A program made the position numbers and the translations under genes. The notes beneath the pieces are model-generated. The model worked only from the letters and a program-made list of their open reading frames with translations, was not told where the DNA came from and ran no database searches. Source: Rhizobiaceae bacterium (GTDB taxonomy: Bacteria > Pseudomonadota > Alphaproteobacteria > Rhizobiales > Rhizobiaceae). From it: a DNA stretch of 6,965 nt. The DNA lies in the NCBI GenBank assembly GCA_004299545.1, contig SCRB01001003.1, forward strand, positions 1-6,965. Reading direction: 5' to 3'. This document shows, piece after piece, positions 1 through 5,427 of this stretch (the first letter of the stretch is position 1; each line of letters starts with the position of its first letter).

Positions 1-91
1 TCTGCTCGGCTCGTCCGAGCGGAAGCGCGGCCTCGGCGAGCGACAGGCGCAAATAGGACAGGTGCGCGGCGAACTCTTCCTTGGACATCAT
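1..91 (-). CDS. 5' part of an unidentified protein, possibly a small helix-turn-helix regulator
   Basis: The frame is open from the ATG at 91 (a second ATG follows at 88) to the window edge, giving 30 residues that begin MMSKEEFAAHLSYLRLSLAE and continue AALPLGRAEQ. The gene is cut by the window, so the rest cannot be read. The pattern of spaced leucines and alanines with LSLAEAALPLG resembles the start of XRE-like helix-turn-helix proteins, which often read LSqaeaArlLG, but this rests on a few residues. There is no convincing Shine-Dalgarno sequence. Instead a long inverted repeat at 95-124 ends three bases before the ATG, which would suit an autoregulated DNA-binding protein. Any other short alphaproteobacterial protein is possible. 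That this is coding is moderately likely; the function is a guess. Confidence 0.5.
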   Translation of the reverse strand, partial: MMSKEEFAAHLSYLRLSLAEAALPLGRAEQ

Positions 92-94
92 GGC

Positions 95-124
95 GTAGCG
101 ATATCCGATTCTGGATTTCGCTAC
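95..124. repeat. Imperfect inverted repeat next to a start codon, candidate operator or leader hairpin
   Basis: The arms GTAGCGA (95-101) and TCGCTAC (118-124) are perfect. After one T-T mismatch the stem continues as ATCC (103-106) with GGAT (113-116), leaving a six-base loop (107-112). That is 11 paired bases in 30. The repeat ends three bases before the ATG at 91 of the minus-strand gene. The loop contains GATTC (107-111), a GANTC site of the kind methylated by CcrM in alphaproteobacteria. There is no T-run beside it, so a terminator is unlikely. It could be an operator for the adjacent gene or an RNA hairpin at its ribosome binding region. Confidence 0.6.
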
Positions 125-138
125 AACAATTTTGTCAA
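110..138 (-). promoter_or_regulatory. Weak promoter candidate for the truncated gene at 1-91
   Basis: On the minus strand a perfect TTGACA lies at 138-133. With a 17-base spacer the -10 position would be TCCAGA (115-110), which is poor. The same stretch carries TGACAA twice with a 21-base period (137-132 and 158-153), about two helical turns. The position fits a promoter whose start region overlaps the inverted repeat at 95-124. The weak -10 keeps this tentative. Confidence 0.22.
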
Positions 139-158
139 ATGCGATGTCCAACTTGTCA

Positions 159-464
159 GGATGCTGTTGATCTCTCTCGCGCCCGCCCTCCGGCCCCGGC
201 CTGTCTATGATTTGTTGGTCGGGCAGATATACACGTCGTCGAAGTTCGCTTGCCCTCGGACGTACTCGCGGGCTTATTCATCAAGGATCGGTTCCGCGCG
301 GATGCTTCCGCCTTTGGCTGCTCGGCTTCTAGCTCTTCAATGCGAGCATCGATCCGGCCGTATATGGCGAGAAGAGGTGCTGTAGCGAATTTGCGAACGT
401 AGCCCCTGACCGTGGTGGTATCGCGGTTGGTATGGGTTCGGAGCCTGAGCAGAAAGCCTAATAG
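159..464 (-). pseudogene. Start-less open frame, probable remnant of a coding gene
   Basis: On the minus strand a frame is open for 102 codons between a TAA (465-467) and a TGA (156-158). Its upstream half reads like real protein: RTHTNRDTTTVRGYVRKFAT, then APLLAIYGRIDARIEELEAE, a segment that looks alpha-helical and charged. The downstream half turns into Arg/Thr/Ser-rich sequence that looks non-coding. The first ATG is late, at 281, and I see no plausible early start. The best reading is an internal piece of a decayed or truncated gene whose 5' end is missing and whose 3' end has lost frame. I do not recognise the family; a fragment from a mobile element or phage is possible but no signature motif is present. 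Confidence 0.35.
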
Positions 465-590
465 TTACAATGCGAACTCAAGCCTGTTGACGATCGAGTG
501 GGAATGAGGGGTGGCGACAATTGACGAAGCCGCTTGAGCGACCATGCTTGCCGTGCGCCAACGCCCCGAAACAGCCATGGGCCAACGCTC

Positions 591-1277
591 TCAAGTGAGT
601 TCCCGCTCGCTGACAACTTCGGCACTGTCAAGCCGAAAGGGCGCGAAGGACATTCTGTGAAGCCTGGGCAACGCGCCATGCCCGGCGATCTCGCTGCGGT
701 GGCGCTCCGTCGCATAGCCCATATGAAGCCCGAAGCTGAAGTGGGCATGGCAGCGGCCGGCCTGGACCATCATCCGGTCGCGGGTCACCTTCGCGACGAT
801 CGACGCCGCGGCGATCGAGTGCGAGCGCTGGTCGCCCTTCACGATGGCCTCGGCGGGGCAGGGGAGGCCAGGCGGCACGTCGCGGCCGTCGGCAAGCGCG
901 TAACGCGGGCTGACGCAAAGGCCGGCAAGTGCCCGCCGCATCGCTTCGAGGCTTGCCTTGCGGATATCGGATTGATCGATGCTGCAGGCGGAGACGGAAG
1001 CGACGGCAACGGCGATCGCGCTTGAAAAAATCTCGCCGAAGAGTTTTTCGCGGGCCAACGCGGTCAGCCTCTTGGAATCGTCGATGCCATCGGGGATGCC
1101 TTTCGGATCGAGGATGACCGCGGCGGCAACCACAGGTCCCGCGAGCGGGCCCCGGCCGGCTTCGTCGAGGCCGGCGACGGGTCCCAATCCGCGTCTGATG
1201 GCACGCTGTTCCAGGACGAAATCCGGCGCTATCGGCATGTTGAAGAGAAGCGGAGAATCGGAGCGTTGGCGAGCCAT
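591..1277 (-). CDS. rnhB: Ribonuclease HII
   Basis: RNase HII cleaves the RNA strand of RNA-DNA hybrids and nicks 5' of single ribonucleotides in DNA, starting ribonucleotide excision repair in the cytoplasm. With the start at 1277 the protein has 228 residues, a normal length. The four acidic catalytic residues are in place: D38 and E39 in [13 protein letters not shown]130 in LADGRD and D149 in VKGDQRS. The DDSK motif (66-69) and the [14 protein letters not shown] block (154-167) are typical of the family. The frame stays open far upstream, but residues before [12 protein letters not shown] look non-coding; rhizobial homologues as I recall them begin with a similar DSPLF stretch. A start at 1238 (215 residues) is the alternative, and neither has a clear Shine-Dalgarno sequence. 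The C-terminal tail after FAPFR is a little long. Confidence 0.95.
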   Translation of the reverse strand: MARQRSDSPLLFNMPIAPDFVLEQRAIRRGLGPVAGLDEAGRGPLAGPVVAAAVILDPKGIPDGIDDSKRLTALAREKLFGEIFSSAIAVAVASVSACSIDQSDIRKASLEAMRRALAGLCVSPRYALADGRDVPPGLPCPAEAIVKGDQRSHSIAAASIVAKVTRDRMMVQAGRCHAHFSFGLHMGYATERHRSEIAGHGALPRLHRMSFAPFRLDSAEVVSERELT

Positions 1278-1438
1278 TATGCGGCAATGCTCGCATCCCG
1301 CCCGATTCTCCGCAAGGCCTCGCCGACGTAGGGGAAACGCTGGCGAGGGCCCGTCGGCCGCCCGGGGAGGGGCAGCGACGCGACGGGAAGGCAATGGTGA
1401 AACCAGCCGCTTTCTCATAACGGCTGAAAGAAAAAGGG

Positions 1439-2596
1439 CTAAAGCAGCACCAACTGCTCCCCGGCACCCGCCGGGGCCTTGAAAAGATCCGTACGCAATG
1501 CCCGCTTTTCCCGGTTGAGGCCGAGGCGTTTCGCCGCCATCTCGAAACGTCGCCCGATCTGCCAGGCATAGGGGCCGCTTCCCTTCATCCGCTTGCCCCA
1601 TTCCGCATCGTAATCCTTGCCACCGCGCATGGAGCGGATCAGCGACAGGACATGCCGGTAGCGGTCCGGATAATGACGAAGCAGCCAATCCTTGAAGATA
1701 GGGCTGACCTCGAGCGGCAGCCTGAGGATGACGAAGCCCGCTTCACGCGCTCCCGCCGCCTCGGCGGATTCCAGGATGCGTTCCATTTCCTGGTCGTTCA
1801 GGCCGGGAACGATGGGGGCGACCATCACCGAAGCCGGGATACCGGCCTCCGACAGGAGCCTGATTGCCTCAAGCCGCTTCGGAGGCGTTGCCGCGCGCGG
1901 CTCCATGGTCCGTGCCAGCCGCCTGTCGAGCGTCGTCACCGAAAGCGCCACCTTAGCCAGCCCCTTCTCCGCCATTCGCGCCAGGATATCGATATCGCGG
2001 ATCACCAGCGCCGACTTGGTGACGATGCCGACAGGATGATTGTGAGCTTCCAAGACCTCAAGGATTTCGCGCATGATACGCCAGTTCCGCTCGATCGGCT
2101 GATAGGGGTCGGTGTTGGTGCCGATGGCGATGGTTCGCGGTTGGTAGTTCCCCTTCGCCAGTTCGCGCTCCAGAAGCCTGGCCGCGTCCGGCTTGGCGAA
2201 GAGCTTCGATTCGAAATCGAGGCCGGGCGAAAGGCCCATATAGGCGTGCGTCGGGCGGGCAAAACAATAGACACAGCCATGCTCGCAACCCCTGTAGGGA
2301 TTGATCGAACGGTCGAAGGAAATGTCCGGGGATTCGTTGCGGGTGATGACGGTCCTGGGTTTCTCGACCTGAACGCTTGTCTTGAAGGGCGGCAATTCCT
2401 CGATCGAATCCCATCCGTCGTCGAAGACGTGGCGCGTCGTCGGCTCGAATCGTCCCGTCGGATTGACTCCGGCGCCACGGCCGCGGCGCCTGTCCGGGTC
2501 GATCCTGATGCCGCTTCTTTCGATCATCGCGTTGGCGATCACCGGGCCTCCTTTCGTGAAGGCTGCAACATCGGCATGCGTTATCGGTTCCATCAT
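1439..2596 (-). CDS. PA0069-family radical SAM protein (COG1533, SplB-related)
   Basis: The 385-residue protein has the radical SAM signature in a slightly variant form, [16 protein letters not shown], with the three cluster-binding cysteines at C104, C108 and C111 (CxxxCxxC). The N-terminal [16 protein letters not shown] (36-51) and the [11 protein letters not shown] lead-in are hallmarks of the PA0069/Rv2578c group, annotated in COG1533 with spore photoproduct lyase-like repair enzymes. The group's reaction is not established, so no substrate is named. It should bind a [4Fe-4S] cluster and S-adenosylmethionine. Two ATG codons stand in tandem at 2596 and 2593; the Shine-Dalgarno sequence is weak. 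A LexA-type operator lies 64 bases upstream, which suggests induction by DNA damage. rnhB follows 161 bases downstream on the same strand. Confidence 0.92.
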   Translation of the reverse strand: MMEPITHADVAAFTKGGPVIANAMIERSGIRIDPDRRRGRGAGVNPTGRFEPTTRHVFDDGWDSIEELPPFKTSVQVEKPRTVITRNESPDISFDRSINPYRGCEHGCVYCFARPTHAYMGLSPGLDFESKLFAKPDAARLLERELAKGNYQPRTIAIGTNTDPYQPIERNWRIMREILEVLEAHNHPVGIVTKSALVIRDIDILARMAEKGLAKVALSVTTLDRRLARTMEPRAATPPKRLEAIRLLSEAGIPASVMVAPIVPGLNDQEMERILESAEAAGAREAGFVILRLPLEVSPIFKDWLLRHYPDRYRHVLSLIRSMRGGKDYDAEWGKRMKGSGPYAWQIGRRFEMAAKRLGLNREKRALRTDLFKAPAGAGEQLVLL

Positions 2597-2641
2597 TGTT
2601 TCGTCTTTCGCGTATCCGAAAGGTGAGTCGTGATGAAATTA

Positions 2642-2674
2642 TTCCTATCCGGTTGATAAGAACATATCAAGAAC
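2642..2674 (-). promoter_or_regulatory. LexA (SOS) box with overlapping promoter of the radical SAM gene
   Basis: On the minus strand 2674-2660 reads GTTCTTGATATGTTC, an exact match to GTTC-N7-GTTC, the LexA operator known from alphaproteobacteria. The direct repeat AAGAACAT occurs twice on the plus strand with an 11-base period, one helical turn. Inside the box TTGATA (2670-2665) can serve as a -35, with TAGGAA (2647-2642) as a weak -10 after 17 bases, so bound LexA would block RNA polymerase. The box lies in an AT-rich island in otherwise GC-rich DNA, 64 bases before the radical SAM start. The motif match is seen; LexA control is inferred. The -10 assignment is uncertain. Confidence 0.68.
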
Positions 2675-2701
2675 ATTTTCGATGGACGAGTGCGAGAGCG
2701 A

Positions 2702-2730
2702 TCCGGAAAGGGGGCAGGCGGCCTTCCGGA
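2702..2730 (-). terminator. GC-rich inverted repeat downstream of moaB, possible terminator
   Basis: TCCGGAAAGG (2702-2711) pairs with CCTTCCGGA (2722-2730): nine base pairs with one bulged base and a ten-base loop. It sits 32 bases past the moaB stop and just before the LexA promoter, the expected place for a transcription boundary. No T-run follows on the minus strand, so it would be a non-canonical terminator, a 3'-end stabiliser, or only a chance repeat. Confidence 0.33.
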
Positions 2731-2761
2731 GCCTGTCGGTCGACGGCGGGTGCGAGGGAGA

Positions 2762-3307
2762 TTACGGCTTGCCGCGTTTCATGTGCTCGTCGAGCCGCGG
2801 CATGATCTCGACGAAGTTGCAGGGCATGTGGCGATAGTCGAATTGCGCCTTGAGGATAGCGTCCCAGGCGTCCTTGCAAGCACCGGGCGAACCGGGGAGG
2901 ACGAAGACGAAGGTCGCGTCGATGAGGCCGCCTGTGGCGCGCGACTGGATCGTGGATGTGCCGATCTTGTCGTAGGAAATCCGGTGAAAGACCTCGGAAA
3001 AGCCGTCCATCCTCTTTTCGAAAAGCGGCTCGAGCGCTTCGGGCGTCACGTCGCGGCCGGTGAAGCCCGTGCCGCCCGTCGTGATGATCGCGTCGATCGC
3101 CTTGTCCCGGGCCCATGCGCGGACGATGCCGCGAATGGCGTCTGCATCGTCCTTGACGATCTCGCGGGCGGCAAGCGTGTGGCCCGCCGCCTCGATCCGC
3201 TCCGCCAGTGTCTGCCCTGATTTGTCGTCCGCGGGGCCGCGCGTATCGGAAACCGTGAGCACGGCGAAACTGACAGGGATGAAAGGCCGTTTCTCGTCAA
3301 TTCCCAT
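2762..3307 (-). CDS. moaB: Molybdenum cofactor biosynthesis protein MoaB (MogA/MoaB family)
   Basis: Members of this family adenylylate molybdopterin or stand in for MogA during molybdenum cofactor synthesis. The 181-residue protein begins MGIDEKRPFIPVSFAVLTVS and has the nucleotide/molybdopterin-binding signature TTGGTGFTGRDVTPEAL (76-92), with D86 matching a conserved active-site aspartate of MogA. A second block, LPGSPGACKDAW (137-148), is also typical. The frame extends upstream to 3466, but that part overlaps ispE and looks non-coding. The start at 3307 is backed by GGAGGA at 3321-3316, nine to ten bases away. The gene overlaps the ispE stop by 11 bases, so translation is probably coupled. 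The split between moaB and mog naming is uncertain; the family is not. Confidence 0.93.
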   Translation of the reverse strand: MGIDEKRPFIPVSFAVLTVSDTRGPADDKSGQTLAERIEAAGHTLAAREIVKDDADAIRGIVRAWARDKAIDAIITTGGTGFTGRDVTPEALEPLFEKRMDGFSEVFHRISYDKIGTSTIQSRATGGLIDATFVFVLPGSPGACKDAWDAILKAQFDYRHMPCNFVEIMPRLDEHMKRGKP

Positions 3308-4178
3308 CGTCGGGATCCTCCGTCGAGGCCATGCTCCGCGTCGCCGCCACAAACCAGTCCGGCTGCCGCATGCGAATGAGGGTGGCTCCATTCTGGGCCG
3401 CTTCGACCGTCTCGAAAAGCCCGAAACACGTCGCACCGGAGCCCGACATGCGCGCGAATGACGCACCGGCCTGCGTGAGTGCCTGCAACACGTTCGAGAT
3501 CACCGTAGCAATGCCGCGCGCGGGCTTTTCGAGATCGTTGCGTGTCCGGTCGAGCCAGGTCGGGAGTGCCTTGGGATCGGTGGGCGGCCGCGAACCGATG
3601 GGAGGGTTTACAGGGCCGGAAAGCTCCCGGAATACCGCGGGCGTCGAAACCCCCACCCCTGGATTGACGAGGATCATCGGCAGCGATGGGAAATCGCGAA
3701 AGATTTCGATCCTTTCGCCGATCCCGCGCGCGACCAGCGGCCGTGCCGCGAGGCACATGGGCAAGTCCGCCCCGAGCCTTGCCGCCATCGCCGAAAGTGA
3801 CGTTTCCGGAACAGCGGAGCCGTATTGACGTTTTAGCGCGCGAAGCACGGCTGCCGCGTCGCTCGACCCGCCGCCGATTCCCGACGAGGGCGGCAGGTTC
3901 TTTTCAAGCGCGATCGACAAAGGCTTGCCGGCGCTGGCCTGAAAGGCTTGCCGGAAAGCGTCGCGCGCTTTCAGGACGAGATTGCCGCCATCGGCGGGAA
4001 TAGCGCCGCCATAGGGGCCGGTGACACGAAATTCGTCCTTTTCAGCGCGCGAAACTTCGATCCGGTCGCCGAAGCGGGTGAAAACAGCGATTGTTTCGAT
4101 CAGATGATAGCCGTCTTCGCGCCGCCCGACGACGTGCAGCGCGAGATTGATCTTCGCCGGTGCGAGAAAGCTGTCCAT
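3297..4178 (-). CDS. ispE: 4-diphosphocytidyl-2-C-methyl-D-erythritol kinase
   Basis: IspE phosphorylates CDP-methylerythritol with ATP in the non-mevalonate (MEP) pathway to isoprenoid precursors; it is a soluble GHMP kinase. The 293 residues are a normal length. The N-terminal APAKINLALHVVGRREDGYH (6-25) holds catalytic K9. The ATP-binding loop LPPSSGIGGGSSDAAA spans 95-110. RLGADLP contains D138, equivalent to the catalytic aspartate of the E. coli enzyme (D141), and the C-terminal MSGSGATCFGLFE (244-256) is the third GHMP motif. The ATG at 4178 fits the family start, though no strong Shine-Dalgarno sequence is visible. The small membrane-protein gene ends 21 bases upstream and moaB overlaps the 3' end, so the three genes probably share a transcript. 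Confidence 0.96.
   Translation of the reverse strand: MDSFLAPAKINLALHVVGRREDGYHLIETIAVFTRFGDRIEVSRAEKDEFRVTGPYGGAIPADGGNLVLKARDAFRQAFQASAGKPLSIALEKNLPPSSGIGGGSSDAAAVLRALKRQYGSAVPETSLSAMAARLGADLPMCLAARPLVARGIGERIEIFRDFPSLPMILVNPGVGVSTPAVFRELSGPVNPPIGSRPPTDPKALPTWLDRTRNDLEKPARGIATVISNVLQALTQAGASFARMSGSGATCFGLFETVEAAQNGATLIRMRQPDWFVAATRSMASTEDPDDGN
3316..3321 (-). promoter_or_regulatory. Shine-Dalgarno site of moaB inside ispE
   Basis: GGAGGA on the minus strand, nine bases before the moaB ATG at 3307. It lies within the last codons of ispE and decides the moaB start over the longer open frame. Ribosomes finishing ispE at 3297 would pass through it, consistent with coupled translation. Confidence 0.75.
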
Positions 4179-4199
4179 GCAGCGGAAAGCGATGAGGGG

Positions 4200-4385
4200 T
4201 CAGTCCTTGGCCAGCCGGTATTCGCCGGTGACGGGATCCTTGACGAGCGTTCCGATCGTCCCGTTCGACGCCTGTTTCTCCTGCCGCCTTATTTTCGCGG
4301 AAACACGTTCCGCCTCACGCACGAAGGCCTTGTAGCCGTAATAGGCGACGGCGATGATGATGACGAAGAATATCAACTGCGGCAT
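4200..4385 (-). CDS. Small single-pass membrane protein
   Basis: A 61-residue protein starting MPQLIFFVIIIAVAYYGYKA: one hydrophobic segment (about residues 3-20) at the very N-terminus, then a basic, charged stretch (FVREAERVSAKIRRQEKQ), then the conserved-looking tail GTLVKDPVTGEYRLAKD. The layout suggests an inner-membrane anchor with a cytoplasmic tail. I recall similar uncharacterised proteins beside S49 peptidase genes in rhizobia, often near glyQ; no function is known to me. The frame is open to 4469, but the ATG at 4385 has a good GGAG site at 4395-4392, six bases upstream, and gives the family-like N-terminus. A promoter candidate lies about 50 bases before the start. ispE follows after 21 bases. 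Confidence 0.82.
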   Translation of the reverse strand: MPQLIFFVIIIAVAYYGYKAFVREAERVSAKIRRQEKQASNGTIGTLVKDPVTGEYRLAKD

Positions 4386-4434
4386 GGCTTGCTCCACAGC
4401 GCCCGCGCCGGCCAGCAGCGGGACGCTCCCTCCT

Positions 4435-4462
4435 ATTATAGGCGTTTCGCCGCCGCGATCAA
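4435..4462 (-). promoter_or_regulatory. Promoter candidate for the small membrane protein-ispE-moaB unit
   Basis: On the minus strand TTGATC (4462-4457) and a perfect TATAAT (4440-4435) are 16 bases apart. The -35 overlaps the TGA stop of the S49 peptidase gene (4461-4459). The -10 lies inside the 11-base palindrome CCTATAATAGG. The expected transcript would have a leader of roughly 40 bases. A perfect TATAAT in GC-rich alphaproteobacterial DNA is notable, but this has been read by eye only. Confidence 0.5.
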
Positions 4463-5328
4463 AGCCCAAACCGCGCCCAGGCCGCCCTTTCCTCCAGTGT
4501 GTCGATCAACCCGCTGACGGCCGCCGCCGCGATTTCGGGTCCCGGGTCGACGCCTCGCGATGCAGGGAGGCCAAGCTTGCGGGCGATGAAACCGCGTGCC
4601 GGAGTAACCAGTTGGAGCCTGGTCTTGTCGCCGAAGCGTTGCTTGAGCACCGAGCGCATGTCGCCCAGCGCGTCGACAAGGCCGAGTTCGAGCCCGCGCT
4701 TGGCTGTCCAGAAGAGGCCGGTGAAGAGGTCTGGGTCGTCTGAAAGTTTCGTTCCGCGCCGCTCCCTGACGAGATCGATGAAGGTCTCGTGGATTTCGAG
4801 CTGCAGCGCCTTCAGCCGCTCGACATCCTCCTTCCGCTCGGGCCGGAACGGGTCGAGCGTCGCCTTGTTCTGGCCCGCCGTATGGACCCGGCGCTCGACC
4901 CCGATTTTCCTGATCAGGTCCTGAAAGCCGAAAGAGGCTGAAACCACGCCGATCGACCCGACGATGGAGGAAGGGTCGGCGATGATCTCGTCGCCGGCAA
5001 GCGCGATCATGTAGCCTCCGGACGCCGCGACATCCTCAACGAATACCAGGACCGTCTTGTTCTTCTCGGCCGCCAGGTCCCTGATCCTCTTGTAGATCAG
5101 GCGCGACTGGACGGGAGAGCCTCCCGGAGAATTGATCGATATTGCGACCGCCGGGGCCGCCTTGAAGGAAAAGGCCCTTTCGATGAGCCCCGCCGTCGTG
5201 GCCAACGAAAGGCTGTTCCGAAGCGGGGCGTTCCCCGCGAGGATCATGCCTTGCAGCCGCACCACCGGTATGGTGGGGGCGCCCCGCCGCAGGGACGGAG
5301 GCAGAACTCGGTCGAACAGGCGCTTCAA
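4459..5328 (-). CDS. S49 family serine peptidase (SppA-like)
   Basis: SppA-type S49 peptidases use a Ser-Lys dyad to degrade signal peptides or membrane-associated proteins. Starting at the TTG at 5328, the protein has 289 residues and begins MKRLFDRVLPPSLRRG, which fits rhizobial homologues as I remember them. INSPGGSPVQSR (65-76) and EDVAASGGYMIALAGDEIIA (98-117) are family hallmarks. The nucleophile is S103 and the general base K155 in TAGQNKATLDPF; their spacing of 52 matches Bacillus subtilis SppA (S147 and K199). The single-domain size matches the short SppA form. No clear N-terminal membrane segment is seen, so the small membrane protein downstream could be a partner, which is only inference. 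The TTG start is backed by GGAG at 5339-5336, seven bases upstream; an ATG at 5382 would add 18 residues that look non-coding. Confidence 0.9.
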   Translation of the reverse strand: MKRLFDRVLPPSLRRGAPTIPVVRLQGMILAGNAPLRNSLSLATTAGLIERAFSFKAAPAVAISINSPGGSPVQSRLIYKRIRDLAAEKNKTVLVFVEDVAASGGYMIALAGDEIIADPSSIVGSIGVVSASFGFQDLIRKIGVERRVHTAGQNKATLDPFRPERKEDVERLKALQLEIHETFIDLVRERRGTKLSDDPDLFTGLFWTAKRGLELGLVDALGDMRSVLKQRFGDKTRLQLVTPARGFIARKLGLPASRGVDPGPEIAAAAVSGLIDTLEERAAWARFGL

Positions 5329-5335
5329 ATCATTT

Positions 5336-5357
5336 CTCCGGTGAATGCAGCCTGCAT
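5336..5357 (-). promoter_or_regulatory. Shine-Dalgarno site and adjacent palindrome before the S49 peptidase gene
   Basis: GGAG at 5339-5336 is seven bases from the TTG at 5328 and decides that start. Just upstream is ATGCAGGCTGCAT (5357-5345), a perfect palindrome of six-base arms around one G. It could be a regulator site or a small leader hairpin near the ribosome binding site. I see no convincing -35/-10 pair in the 99-base gap between the cyclic-di-GMP gene and this gene. Confidence 0.5.
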
Positions 5358-5427
5358 GTAGGTTGCACCGGGTCTGGCGCAAGCCTTGGAACGCGCGGTT
5401 GCCCCGCTTATCAGGATGCGGGTGCAG

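Larger units (their letters stand above)
92..590. other. Region without an intact gene between rnhB and the truncated gene
   Basis: About 500 bases downstream of rnhB contain no complete gene I can defend. The stretch holds the inverted repeat at 95-124, the promoter-like TTGACA, and the start-less frame at 159-464. Between 465 and 590 I see only short, unconvincing frames, one of which would start at an ATG on the minus strand and end LEFAL after 26 residues. No tRNA fold, T-run terminator behind rnhB, transposase or terminal repeat was found. The long plus-strand frame at 62-385 is not credible because it lies opposite the more plausible minus-strand start and remnant. Confidence 0.5.

Noticed and set aside
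62..385. Plus-strand open frame of 107 codons at the left end
   Set aside because: It runs opposite a more plausible minus-strand gene start (ATG at 91) and the minus-strand remnant at 159-464. Its protein has no recognisable motif and is rich in Arg, Leu and Ser, as antisense frames in GC-rich DNA often are.
556..590. Repeated GCCAACGC octamers downstream of rnhB
   Set aside because: Similar octamers occur elsewhere in the window (near 1055 and 1265), so they look like chance in GC-rich sequence rather than a structured repeat or attachment site.
1404..1426. Hairpin CAGCCG/CGGCTG just downstream of the radical SAM gene as a terminator
   Set aside because: The stem is only six base pairs with an 11-base loop, and the minus strand continues GGTTTC rather than a T-run. 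The T-rich stretch lies on the wrong side. It may slightly attenuate read-through into rnhB but does not meet the standard for a terminator.
1278..1688. N-terminal extension of RNase HII to an ATG at 1688
   Set aside because: The extra 137 residues overlap the 3' end of the radical SAM gene, show no family similarity and are rich in Pro, Arg and Ala. The family-like N-terminus begins at 1277.
1652..2626. Plus-strand open frame of 324 codons opposite the radical SAM gene
   Set aside because: It is antisense to a well-supported family with conserved cysteines. High GC content commonly keeps such shadow frames open, and its translation has no domain-like pattern.
3308..3466. N-terminal extension of MoaB to an ATG at 3466
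   Set aside because: It lies inside ispE in another frame and has no family similarity. The start at 3307 has a good Shine-Dalgarno site.
5325..5333. ATGATTTGA as a regulatory minimal upstream reading frame
   Set aside because: The Shine-Dalgarno site at 5339-5336 is only two bases from this ATG, too close for efficient initiation there, while it is well spaced for the TTG at 5328. It is retained only as a remark in a finding.
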